DNA from: Dimorphilus gyrociliatus
Taxonomy: Eukaryota; Annelida; Polychaeta; Dinophilidae
Assembly (NCBI GenBank): GCA_904063045.1
Contig: CAJFCJ010000005.1
Span: forward strand, 3,342,165-3,406,164
DNA: 64,000 nt
Reading direction: 5' to 3'
Of this stretch, positions 39,346-51,295 are shown in pieces (positions within the stretch are counted from its first letter, which is position 1; every line of letters begins with the position of its first letter). Below the pieces are notes generated by a model. That model saw nothing but the letters and a program-made list of their open reading frames with translations, did no database searches and was not told the DNA's origin. A program made the position numbers and the translations under genes.

Positions 39346-39951
39346 TAAAATATTCTAAGATATAGATTGAACTTTACAATTATATTGTTAACACTTGATC
39401 AGATAAATATAAGTTCATTTTTTGTTTTTTTTTTAGATTACCATGGAAATACGATTACACATTAAACTGTATAATAAATACTCTTATTTTGATTTTTAAC
39501 CGATTTAAATGCAAAATTAAAGCAAATTATAGCACCAGAAAACAAAAGATGTCTAAATAGAAGTAGATATTTTATTAATTTAATATAGAGAAAAAGACTT
39601 TACTCTTGCTCCTTACTATTCTCTTAAACAATATAAATCTAACAAAAGAGGAAGAAGAAAAAAAAAGGTAAACTTGTTAAAAACTTTCCTGGAAGTAATA
39701 AAATAATTATCAACGCCATCTTACGGTAGCTAGCCTAAGTTACGTATAAAAAGTATTAAAGAAAACTTTGCTTTTTATCACCGCGTGTTTATGTGTTTGT
39801 TAGTAAAAAACAAGAAGAAAATTATAGGCTTAACCTTTAAAAAAGGAAAACTAATATTAATTTAAAAAATTTCTTGGAAATCTAGATTTTCATTATGATT
39901 AACTTGAATAACTTATGGTTCTAAAGATAGTTAATATACAATATCTATATA

Positions 39952-40019
<68 letters not shown>

Positions 40020-41891
40020 ATGGTTTATATTTATATCTCTTATAAATGATTAAGCTTTTTAATATGTTTAATATAATTGGGAGAATATACTTACTATATA
40101 TATAGTTGCGTTTATAATACGCATTAATTGTTAATTTATCAACTTACACTAACGTCTACAATGATGTGAATTTACAGGTTTTCCCTATTTTGCTTGATAG
40201 CAAATTTTTTCGATTTGTTCATTTATACTGTATAAATTTATGTATATACAATATATACTGTATATAGTATAGGTTTGGTAAAAAAGAGAAGGAAGATGCC
40301 AACCTTGTTGTTTCTTTATATTCTTCTCATCCATTTACTGTTGGGGTTGTTATATTTGAAATTGAGTTTATGACCTACAGTTTGTCTTTATTGTATCTTT
40401 TGTTTGTTGAAAGGAAACTTCTACTTCCTTTAATTATTGTTTTACTTTATTATATCGTATAGATAAATTTTGTACAGTACTGTATACAGTATATACTGTA
40501 TACTGCATAATATCAACGATATGTAGATATGCTGTAAGTCCCAATTTATTCTATTACAATTCAATTTATCTACGTAGAAAGTAAAGATTTGCATTACAAC
40601 TTATAAAATGTTCTACATATTGATATGTAAAGAAATTCGTATACATTATTAAAATTTAAAATAGCTGCCTAACATTTTTGCTCTATCTACGATAATATCA
40701 TCTAAATATTGCTGTAATTGGGATAAGTATATAATAAATTAGATACGTAGAAACTGCACCCAAAGGCCAAAAAAATGGAAATATTGACATATATTTCTTT
40801 ATCACTTCAACAAATAAACTTGGAAAGTGAGAAATGTATTAATAATTAATATAATCTATATCCGAGACGAAAGCTTTTCTGTAAGTTATAAATTCTAATA
40901 ATCTAACGATTTTGAAGTTGTGTGAATTTATTTAAAATTTAGTATTTTATCAGATACTCTTACCATATTTGATAGGGAATAACGGCTGGTGTAGAATTTA
41001 CCCTCTTCAATGATATATATTAAATGAAATATCTGGAAGATGAGTACAACCTACCAAACAATTTAACATGACTTTGTAGTTTTCCTAATATACAGTATTG
41101 TATGCTTTATATATACAAGTATATATTTATGTATATCTGTTTCCACCGTATGTATGGTTGAAAGAGGAGAGAAGTTGTAGATAGATAAATACTAGTTATC
41201 AATTGCTTTAATACTACAATATAGTGTATTATTGATTAAAAATACTGTAATTAATTGTAATAGTTTCTTATTGCTATACCTTTTGCTAACAGCATTAGTT
41301 ATTATATCTCTATATACCTAAATAGTAATTTTATTTTGAGATAAATATATCACTTGTAAAGAAAACAATGAGTATTTTTTCCTGATATATATATATATAT
41401 ATATATACAATTAGAATAAGAGAACATCAGTCTTTTTTATGCTGCCACATAATCATCGATATAAATATGCATAAGTTTATATTGAATAAAATAAAACTAA
41501 TTGATTAAGTTAACTGACTACATAGAAGGGAACAAAAACTGCAGATTTTCACAACCCTTCTTTTTCTCATTAGAAAAAATAGGGGGCCCACTTTAAAGTA
41601 TTAGTGAAAATAAAACTATATTACTATAGAAGAAGGTGGTAAAGATAATAATGAAATTGAGATAGACAATAGAAAAAGAGTCAAAAAGGGATTTAAAGGC
41701 GGAGATTACACACATCTAAGTATATTTTGCGATTGAAGAGAAGTAGAATTGAGTAAAGGGCTGATTATTGGTGATAAATAAATAATTAAGACAAATAATT
41801 ATGTTCAAACCGAATTCATTTCCGTTAGAAACTTCTCCCTTTTTAGTTTCGTTACTGTTTGATTGAATTTTCTCCCTTGCAAAAGAAGGTT
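39346..41891. other. Gene-poor intergenic region
   Basis: About 2.5 kb with no supportable gene. It contains one copy of the recurring motif caacgccatcttacgg (39711-39726), a long AT microsatellite, and several palindromic tacagta/tactgta clusters between 40228 and 40510 and near 41090. Confidence 0.5.
39951..40020. repeat. (AT)n microsatellite
   Basis: Nearly pure alternating TA of about 60 bp, flanked by actgtatata and followed by gtatgtatgtatat. Confidence 0.9.
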
Positions 41892-42986
41892 TTAAATCTT
41901 TTCCTTTGGTGGGAGTTCGCCAGCCTCGACATATACGATATTATTCGTATGATTTTGTAGGTGCTCCGGTGGCTGGTTTACAGCATCATCGTAGCTCGGG
42001 GGACAGTAAATTTGTGCTGGATTTTGTTGTGGTGGGACTGCTGGTGGTGGATTTGTATACGATCCAGCTTGTTCAGGTGTTACAATCTTTGTTGTAGTCG
42101 TGGTTGTCGTCGTTTGAATTATTACTGGATCCTGTTGCACTCTATTACCGAGAATCAGTTCTTTATTTAATGAATTAACCAAACATGATAATCGGAACCA
42201 ATCAGTAATCCAACCAATACCTAATAGACCAAATGTCAATAGATAAAGAACTCCCCAACCATATCTTTTCAAATAAAACTGATGTAAACCAAGGAAACCG
42301 AGGGGGAAACACAGGATGTAGGCATCATCTATATAAAATTTATTATCTTCTTCATTTTTCAATTTACGATTTTCCCTTTCAACAACAAACTTTAGGCGGC
42401 AGATATCCAAAAGCCATCCAACTCCAAGTAAACCAATTGTAAAAGTGTACAGAGCACCCCACCAGTGTCTTCCTAGATAATGGTGATGGAATCCAAGAAG
42501 GCCAGTTATTGGGAAAAGGCAAATAACATAAGCTGAAGCTGCGCTTTTCTTTGCTGGTCCGTTTGTTTCTATTCTCTTATTACGTTCCCTCAAAAGTTTT
42601 GGAATAATAAAAAGATCAATAAGCCATCCAATGGTCAAAAAGCCAAGTGTAAACGTATACGCAACACCCCAACCAGTTCTTCCCATATAGTAATGGTGAA
42701 AACCTAACATACCTCCTAAAGGTAGCCAAGCGACGTAAACATCATGTAACTTTTTGATATGCATCCGCTCAGGGTTGGCCAATCTTTCGTTTGCATCTCG
42801 GACAAGAAAGGGGAGACGGAACCAATCAACAACCCAACCAAGTCCAAACAAGCCAAAAGTAAAAATGTAAATAACTCCCCATCCAGGTCTGTTAAGATAA
42901 AAATGGTGCGCTCCAAGAAATCCTAATGGAAAAGCTAGGACATACGCATCCAAAATGCGCTTATGTCCCGTTGGAACTTTCTCCAT
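41892..42986 (-). CDS. Protein with four tandem TM2 domains
   Basis: Single-exon frame of 364 residues. It contains four consecutive TM2 domains, each a helix pair joined by the family's aromatic signature: LGFLGAHHFYLNRPGWGVIY (about 15-34), MLGFHHYYMGRTGWGVAYTF (about 80), LLGFHHHYLGRHWWGALYTF (about 150) and LGFLGLHQFYLKRYGWGVLY (about 235). Each ends in G-(L/V/I)-GW-(V/L/I)-D. Eight transmembrane helices are expected. The C-terminal tail is cytosolic-like, with a Thr run and a proline-rich segment carrying PPSYDDAV, a PPxY-type WW-domain ligand. The ATG at 42986 was chosen over an in-frame TTG just upstream. Most animal TM2D proteins have one TM2 domain; the exact function here is unknown. 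Confidence 0.85.
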   Translation of the reverse strand: MEKVPTGHKRILDAYVLAFPLGFLGAHHFYLNRPGWGVIYIFTFGLFGLGWVVDWFRLPFLVRDANERLANPERMHIKKLHDVYVAWLPLGGMLGFHHYYMGRTGWGVAYTFTLGFLTIGWLIDLFIIPKLLRERNKRIETNGPAKKSAASAYVICLFPITGLLGFHHHYLGRHWWGALYTFTIGLLGVGWLLDICRLKFVVERENRKLKNEEDNKFYIDDAYILCFPLGFLGLHQFYLKRYGWGVLYLLTFGLLGIGWITDWFRLSCLVNSLNKELILGNRVQQDPVIIQTTTTTTTTKIVTPEQAGSYTNPPPAVPPQQNPAQIYCPPSYDDAVNQPPEHLQNHTNNIVYVEAGELPPKEKI

Positions 42987-44302
42987 CTCTCTCAAACCAA
43001 AAAATGTTCAGTTCTGAAGTATTTGAATGCTTTTATATGCACAGTCTTGAATGACTCATAAGCGATAAGTGATAGATGACTCACCCATTCTTAGGCTTAT
43101 ATACACATACTATTAATGACTTCAAAAGATTCAAAAATAACGTTCTAGATGGAAAAATGTTAAGATTCTACTGATAAACGTAGAATAATAATTATTTTCG
43201 TATAAAGGGTCAACGGACAATATATAGCATGTATGTATATACATACTAAAATATATATACAATTCACCTCAATTACATTGCACCAGATGCAAAAAGAGGA
43301 GAGAACGTCTCGATTTTGTTCTCACCTGGAATAACTGGAATTTGCGCATAATTATAATCTTTTCGAAAATATAATAAAAGCGAAAGTATGACTCATGCAG
43401 TTAACTTTATATATTGACGTTTTATACAAGATCGAAGATAGTATCGAGATTTTTAAGTTAACAACATTCATTTGCATATTATATTTTTAATATTAACAAT
43501 AAGATATTTATCCCATAAGCATTACTCATTTAATCTTTTTCAGTGTCTTTCCTTGTATCTTGGAGAATATATATATCAATACATCATAATATTTCTTATC
43601 ACTAGATCTTAAACTTATTCTTTTGTTCTATCATCACCATTTCAAGAATAATGTACAAGTAATATACTATTTGCATGTCTTTCTCTGCTGTTAGATTGTT
43701 ACGTTAAGCAATATTTTAGATTTCTGGCTGATTATAAGCTGGAGAAATTTTTACTAACTAATAGAAACTGTAGATTACTAAAGGGAGCATCTCTGTACAA
43801 TTACAGGTAGAAACGTTTTATATTACAGGAACTAATTTTTTTTTATCCTTTTCAAAGATTTCTCTATCATTTAACTCTGGAGAAAGAAAAAGATATTTAT
43901 TTATATATAAATAAATATGTATGTAAAGCTTCCTTATTACTGATTCCATTTCTTTAATGATTAATATATCTTTTTAATCATACAATTCTAAATTAGAAGC
44001 TACTGGATCTATCAATCTAGAAACTTTGTTTATAAGAACAATATGTCTATTCAATTTTTTTAAAATCGCACATTAAATAACTCAATAAAACTGTTAAGTA
44101 CGTTCTTCAAAAAAATTGATAATCAAAGTTTTGATAGAATTTAGGATTATTAGCCCTACTATATTCAGATAAAGCTATTACTCATTCTGCATAAATGTCG
44201 CTGCTTAAGAATATTAAAAATAAATGTAGGGTACCAGGTAAACCCTGGCGAAAAGTTATGAGTCATAGTATAACAATGCCTGATGAGTAATTTTATATAT
44301 AC

Positions 44303-44336
<34 letters not shown>

Positions 44337-46221
44337 TTTATATATATATATAACGAAGGTTAAGATTGCCGTTTTTTTGGAAATTTAAGCAAAAGAGTCT
44401 AATATTGTCTTTCAAATGAGATATGGAAAATATCTCCTCCTCTTTCTATTCTTTTCGTAAACATGATTAAAGGAAAAAAGGAGAAAAGTAATTATAACAA
44501 TTCTTAATATGCCATTTTTAAAAGGAAATATTTTGAAAAAAGCGTCTACTAAGAAAACAGCATCGAAAAGACGCTATTCTAGTTTCCTTTTGTTTATTTA
44601 AATGTTTTTTTGATTGAATAGTATGCTTCTTTTGCAAAGTGTTTTTGGAGGTTGTCTTTAAACGATGGTAAATTGAAAGACTTTTACTAGGCTAAAATTA
44701 TTATAAAAATATATTTGTGATAAGATAAGAGACTATGAATCAATGTTGCAGACACGATTTGAAGGATAATATATTTAAAAATCCAAAGTATACTTTGAAC
44801 ACAAAAGGGGAGTGTTTTTCTGAAAATTATACAACATACATAAACATAAGTAAATATTTAGCAAAAGCTTAAGGTATGACTGATTGTCAGAAGTTTATGA
44901 GAATTATTTAGGAAAGCAAAGTATAACTGGAAATTTTAATAGAAACTGTATAATAATAAAATTGAAAGAGTAGAAAGACAGTATTCTAAATGAAAAGGAT
45001 AAAAATTCAATTCGAAAGTAGATAGACTCTTTATTTTCTATTATTATTAATTTTATATAGCTTAAAATTTCATCTTCCGCCCTCTCTTTATCATTTAATA
45101 TGAAACAAATGTTCTCGTAAGACTATCAAAACAATCTTCAACTGTACGGAAGTTAAATGCTTTCTCCTGGAATAGACTACTTATTGATATCGTATAAAGT
45201 GCTAAAGAGTCAAATGGAAAGGAGAAGGAGTGGGAGGAGGAGGCGCAGGCGGTGTTGGTTCTAAATGGAAAAATAATGGAAGACTATGCAAATAATATTA
45301 GAATCAAATTAAAGGAAAACTACAAGCAAATATGACAAGAAAAGTCTTCAAATAATAAATAATAATAATAATAAGAAAAGACAAAAGAGAACTGAACAAG
45401 GAAGAGAAATGAATAGGAAATCAGAAAGTATGAAAATTTAGATTCCTTTTCCTTTTTTTATTTTATATAAATTCTCTTGAAAGGAATAAGGAAGAGCGTA
45501 ATAAGAAATAGAAGAAACATGTAAAATTAAATTCAAATATCACGTTTCTGCTTGTAGCTTTTCTTTTGTTAAATTTGTCTCTTGTCATATACACTATATA
45601 TATATATATATATACTGTATATATAGAATTGCTTTTGCTGTATATAAAATCTCCTGCTCTATGTATCCTCTCGCTCTCCCCTTCTTTCCTGTAATTTATC
45701 GTCTTTATCCCTCTCCTCTATATATTATTCTCTCCCGATTCTTTATCTATAGCTCAATGTTTTTTATCTGAAAAATTTCTATTGAAAAAGCGATAGGCTA
45801 ATGAATAGTGCAAAGCTTGCAAAAATGATTTGAGATTAGCATAAGTCTTAAATATATCAATATAGATGGATAAACTAATTTTTAACACATTTCTCTCAAT
45901 CTATCTATAAATCCATTGGTACTGTAATAGTGGAAAAAACTTGCCAGCCATAATTCACAGCTAATGTCTGTTATTGTGATTATTTTAAGTATGCAAAAAG
46001 TAGAAGAAAAGAAATTTTTTAATATGAATGAAGTAAAAATAGTAGTCTGTTTTACTAAATTTCAGTATTGATTATTAATTTATGCAAATATTAATGTGGT
46101 TTTGCACAATCCTATCTGTTGTATCCAGTTGGTTTTCAGGGAACCATTCTCTTAAATATCATATTTCTTTTTCAAAACGAATTCTGGATTAGTCAGTACA
46201 ACACATTCTCTCACTCTCTCT

Positions 46222-46262
<41 letters not shown>

Positions 46263-46506
46263 TCTCTCTCTCGCTAAGATAAATTTATAAATATTTATAT
46301 ATACAAAATATACATCTAGTATATATACTCTATCTTCCTATACATCTCCTGAACGTCTGTGTCACCTTTTGTCTCGTACATTCATTTACTCTCTCTCTCT
46401 CTCTCTCTCTCCTCTCTACCTCTCTGTCTTTATTTATCTATCTCTCTTTCTGTCACTACGCCTCACTCGTGAACGACCTGAGGATATAGAGTTTTTTCGG
46501 CAAGAT
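42987..46506. other. Gene-poor intergenic region with microsatellites
   Basis: About 3.5 kb without a supportable gene. Contains (AT) tracts near 44305-44350 and 45597-45625, short (AAT) units near 45355-45372, and the long CT array listed separately. It must include the promoters of the TM2 gene (43.0 kb) and the small secreted peptide (46.5 kb). Confidence 0.5.
46205..46275 (+). repeat. (CT)n microsatellite
   Basis: CT dinucleotide array with few interruptions, repeated at 46387-46450, upstream of the secreted-peptide gene. Confidence 0.9.
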
Positions 46507-46884
46507 ATGAAGCGTGGTTTAATTATTCTTCTCTGTTTTCAATTATTATTTTTCTCATTAGCTGATAGTTACAGGATTTTCTCTGAAGAGCAAAAGATAA
46601 GGTAATATTTTATCTATTTTACAGAAAATTATGTCTTTGCTTTTTCTTTTCAATTCTCTTTTAAAGAAGAAACTTTTCTTTTTTTTCTGATTAAAAAAGA
46701 AAAATTAAATTAAAGTTTCAGACAGAAGAGGAAACTAGAAGAGGAAGCTTTAATGGCTATCAAATTCTTATGTAGTTTGAGAAAATGTAATGAACTTGTA
46801 AGAAATTTGGCAATGGATCCACTTTTACCAAAAAATCCAGGAGATATTTGTCAAACGCAATTATGTTCAAAATATGGAAGTTAA
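46507..46884 (+). CDS. Small secreted four-cysteine peptide precursor
   Basis: Two exons, 46507-46601 and 46722-46884; 85 residues. The signal peptide is clear (MKRGLIILLCFQLLFFSLAD). A basic cluster (residues 32-36, RQKRK) looks like a prohormone-convertase site. The predicted mature part (37-85) has cysteines at 49, 54, 75 and 80, a symmetric C-X4-C-X20-C-X4-C pattern, with a helix-prone EEEALMAIKFL segment before them. The intron splits an arginine codon and is 120 bp. I do not recognise the family; a peptide hormone or neuropeptide is the best guess. The upstream region is CT-rich, so the start is taken at the ATG that opens the signal peptide rather than in the CT tract. Confidence 0.7.
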
Positions 46885-47950
46885 AAAGTAACATATTAGT
46901 TTGAAATAAGTGTTTTAATAGTATTATCTTTCTCTTGCTTTGTTGAAATATCAACTTTGAAGAATAAATAAATGAATAAAATTTAGCAGAAGCATACAGA
47001 AAAAAAAAAGAAATAATATTTTTTTTAAAAAGAAAGAGTTTAACTAATGTAATGTTAGAAATGATTGGGAATTTGGTTGCTTTATTTCCTTATTATTATT
47101 ATTATTATTATTATTATACAAGGAAGTTAATAAAACTAATTAATCTATTATATATGTATATACAGTATATATCGATAGATTTATTAATAAATGTTTATTA
47201 ATATAAAATTAAGGAGAAAAGGAACGTAGATGAATTCCTCTCCCAGTAATAGTTTTCTCTTTATAATCGCTGTAATATCTATATTTTTCAATATGTACTT
47301 AACGTATTGTATAAATATGTACATGTTTATATTAAGTACATTATATTACGTCCTCGTTTAAGCAATTTAAGATTTATCCGATGGCCATTTATTTATTATT
47401 AGAACAGCTTTTTCCAACTTTTCCTCTTTTGTTAAGTTAATTTATAAAGTAAATTCCTTATTCAATAAATCTCTCTTTATATTATCTTTTTTTCCTCTTT
47501 CTCTCGTCTCTGTAAAAGAAAATATCAATTAAATTGTCAATTACATTATCATAGTTTTCAGCAGTAATTTTTTCTCTTTTATTCTTTTTTAATTAACATT
47601 AAGTTCTTCATTATTCTTAGATAAAGTAATAAATTCTTTCTAATTTCTTCCCTTTGCTTATTCCATCAAGTTTATACTCGTAAATGACGTGAATAAATGA
47701 AGAAAAGTTTGCCTAATTTGATTGTTCTTTTGCCATAAAACACTTGGGATATTAAACACTTATAAGTAAGCATGAGAAGTAACTTTTCGTGACGATAATA
47801 AACCCTTATAAAAGAAAGATAAATATCATCATTAGTTGAAAATGCCTAAAATTCTTTCTTTTCTTATAAGAAGAGATTTCCTTATCTAAAAAGCATAAGT
47901 TCCATAAATCTAAAACAATATAGATAGAAATAATAATAAAAAACAATTCT
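46885..47950. other. Intergenic region
   Basis: About 1.07 kb; (ATT) repeats at about 47090-47117, a tatacagtatata palindrome near 47160, and no convincing frame. Confidence 0.5.
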
Positions 47951-48023
47951 TGGTTCCACTGAGGATCGAACTCAGGACCTCTCGCGTGTTAAGCGAGCGT
48001 GATAACCACTACACTATGGGACC
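47951..48023 (-). tRNA. tRNA-Val (anticodon AAC)
   Basis: On the minus strand, 73 nt with a full cloverleaf. The D-arm/A-box is GTGTAGTGGTTATCAC. The anticodon stem CTCGC/GCGAG encloses the loop TTAACAC, so the anticodon is AAC (valine). The T-arm CTGAG-TTCGATC-CTCAG contains the B-box. The acceptor stem GGTCCCA/TGGAACC pairs except for one C-A mismatch at position 4:69. No intron. A run of six T follows within about 8 nt on the minus strand, a Pol III terminator. Confidence 0.93.
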
Positions 48024-48464
48024 AGCTGATAGAAGTTATCGATAGAATGATTCATAGAGAAGGAAACAAAAGATGGGAGGAGGAGTTTTGGAAAGGGAAG
48101 AAAAATTGGCGCGAAAATGAAATGATTTCGATAAAAAGTATTTGTATTTTTCTCTTTTGATTTATTAACGAAAAAGGAAGGAGACTTATCGATGTTAATA
48201 AAAAAGAATACAAAACAAACAATAATCTAAAATAAATAGAAAAACAAATAAAACAAATAAGTCAATTTTAATATCAGTTTTGTTAGAAGAGAACGCCAAG
48301 GATAATGGTGATGATGATATAATTGAAGAAAAGGGAAAAAGAACGAAAAGATCGTCCTTTTTTATCCATTTCCTTCAAACTTTATATTTCTAATATTATT
48401 TGAATTAGGTATAGATATCTATTGAAGAATTAATCGAAGTAGATTTCTTCCTTTAAACAGGTGT
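48024..48464. other. Spacer between tRNA-Val and Melted 3' end
   Basis: 441 bp. Contains attggcgcgaaaat (48104-48117), a match to the E2F/DP consensus, but with no obvious promoter next to it. No gene seen. Confidence 0.45.
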
Positions 48465-51295
48465 CTATTGTTCGCTATGCTTTTCCAATCTTTGTTGACA
48501 TTTTGCTTTTGCAATATGAATGCACTGGAAAACAGCAATACACATAGAAATTATATTTATTTTCAATATTTTTGCTACAGTTTTAACTTTTTTAAGTACC
48601 TGCAACCATTTTTCTGCATGAGATGGATCTTCCGCCTTTAGTAGAAATGAATCGTGAGAGGTAAATATCTCAAAGGCCTTAGGAATATTTCTAGTGCCGC
48701 GGCGTCTAGCTGATTGAACGCTCTGAATTTGGCTTACGGGAACAGTTTCTTTCGACTGTTTATGAATTAATTATATAAGAAAAGATCAATATCATAGATT
48801 AAAATGAGATATTGATATACCGAGTTCCTCTTCGAAGAGAATATAATACTTCCTCCCGATAAAGTGAAATATCTTGTTTTCCACCTCTTTAGTACCTTCC
48901 ACTTGCCCCGTTTCTCTTTTAAGTTCCCTAAAGTAGATAATATAAAGGGATACGTAATTACTTTTAATGGTTTATTGGATATTTAATAAAAAATACCTTC
49001 CATTGCCGGATCGCCGTCTCTGAGTAATTTTTCAAATTTATTCGGTACAGTACACATAAAACAACCCCAATGTCTTCTGGCCGCATCGAATTCAAACATG
49101 TCTAAAACTCTACAGTCTCTTAACTCTTCTACCAACCAATCTTGATCTCTTCTATTCGGAAAAGACGACGTAGCCACCCGAACAAAACTTGTTCCACTGT
49201 CTAATACATCCCAGCATTTTTTCAACGAGGCAACAGCATCATCGTGCTGAGCAAGGGCATGTTCCGAACTTGCCTAGTAATTTACGGATTATTTATAGAA
49301 TAATGATAGACTTTCTTATTTTAAAATACCTGAACAGCTAATAGCATTATATGAATCCATAATTTTGGATGTCTCGTTGAAAAAGTAAGAAAAGAGTCTC
49401 TGTATAGACAATCATCCGTTTTTGCCGAACAGGAAATATGTAATCTAACCACTCTTTTCCCTCCTAACTTCTCTTCGACATTGGCCTTACATGGAATAGG
49501 CATTCTCGCTAAAATATGCTCTATAAATTGCCTAATTTTATCTTTATGCTTTTCGCAAAAATGCTGAACGGCGTCTCGATAGGGTATAGCATTCTCTAAC
49601 GATGGTGGAACGTAGTCCCTTCGGACTTGAATTGTTGAATAGCTTGGTTCAGGTTGATGCATCTTAGATACGGTTACTAGTGTACTAGTTCCTGGTGATG
49701 TCATTTGAACTTTAGAGACGCTAATTGATGCTTTTTCGTATTCCTCCTCCAAGTTAGGAGTAGACGTTGCTACATTTTTGGCTTGGGATATACCGCTTGA
49801 AGAAGCTGTCAACGGTGGTTTACAATCGCAATTAGAGCTATCATCGACACTTATAACGGTAACTGCATCAGTTTGAATGCAGGCCGATCGTCTTCTAGAA
49901 CATATTTCTTTTAACTGATCTAATGCTGTATGTGATATGGCATTATGCAAGCAAGTGGAGTTTACAGTATCTAAGTGATCGTGTACAACAGTTGGATATT
50001 TTTCAGCAATTTCTTTGAGATTCCTTACAAGAACAAGAGTCTGAGTAGACCTAAAAAATTAAGTAAGGAAAAAAGAGACACATATTATTAGGCGCCATAT
50101 GATAAAAGACAAAAATTTTCGTTCCCACCTACAACTTTCAAGAGCGTCAACTAAGCATTTTGTACAAACTTCCGCTGCATCTCTCCCACTAGATAGAGCC
50201 ACTACAGTTAATAGTTCAGCGACTTGTAGAATTTGAGCTTCATCGTCAGTGTCAACAGTCTGATAGATGGCTCTGATATAAGGCACTAAATATCTTGCGT
50301 CTCTCTCAGCGACAGTTTTTAAAACAGGTCCAATTTCAGCAATTGATATTATATTAAGATTTGAGCATAACGTTTCGACTAACTCTGATATCCTTGAAGT
50401 ACCTTGAACAGATAGAGAAGCCAAAGATAACAAATCTGAACGCTGCTGGGGGTCAAGAACTGAGATTAGGTTAAGAATATCAGCTAAATAATCGTCAAAA
50501 GGTTCACTATTTTTCACATAGATTTGAGGTAACAAACGAATAAGAAGTTTATTGCCTGTAGTAAATAAAAAAAGAATAAAATATGATTATATTCAAAAGA
50601 AGTAATTATCAATGTAGACTAAAATCATACCGTTGAGTATACTTTTAATGATTAATGGTGCAGATTCAACAATTATACCATTGTAATCAATAGCTGCCAA
50701 TGCTAAATAACTGCTTAAATTTCTAATTATTTCATTATTTTTCTTATCTAGGAATTTAATGGAAATTGGTACAGCTTTCTTCATGATAGTTTCATTTAAG
50801 TTATTCTATAAAAATTAACATAAAAATTAGCGATTTATATATACTGTATGTAATTTATAGCTTTAACTATACCATGAATATGCATGAGAGTATATCGGAT
50901 GCTATTTTTGAATGAGGGGGATCATTATTTCCAGTTGTCTGCAAGTTAAACTTTAAACAAGTTTCTAACAATTCAATTAAAGATTCATAATTTCTATCCA
51001 AACTTTTCGTTTCTCTAAAATACAGCAAAAAAACAATAATGTACCAACAATCTATACAGTTCATTTATCAATTAATTTATGGATACCTTATTGCTGATGT
51101 TATTCTTGTTAGAACAATTTCTACAACGCTCTGCTCGCTGTGTTGGTATAAATATTGTTCGCGATTTACAATGTTTGTTAGGCATTGGATAATCGATGAC
51201 AAATCTTGTTCTATTTCTTCATTTTTAACATTAAAAACTTCTCCCGCTAATGACAAATCTTTCTTAAAGAGAACTTGTTCGAAAAGAGGATGCAT
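48465..51295 (-). CDS. VEPH1: Melted / VEPH1 PH-domain protein
   Basis: Nine exons: 51087-51295, 50873-51014, 50631-50805, 50129-50555, 49330-50050, 48997-49273, 48821-48927, 48600-48755 and 48465-48524; 757 residues (human about 833). Melted binds phosphoinositides at the membrane and modulates insulin/TOR and Hippo-type signalling. The N-terminus [20 protein letters not shown] and [14 protein letters not shown] match the family exactly in position. The armadillo-like region follows ([26 protein letters not shown]). The C-terminal PH domain has [36 protein letters not shown] and the closing tryptophan in [14 protein letters not shown]. The middle third (about residues 380-450) is variable. 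The last exon (48465-48524) joins after CAG in phase 0; reading through would add unrelated residues. Confidence 0.93.

Noticed and set aside
45597-45625. Short hairpins formed by (AT)n tracts as RNA genes
   Set aside because: Self-complementarity of alternating AT is expected and carries no evidence of function.
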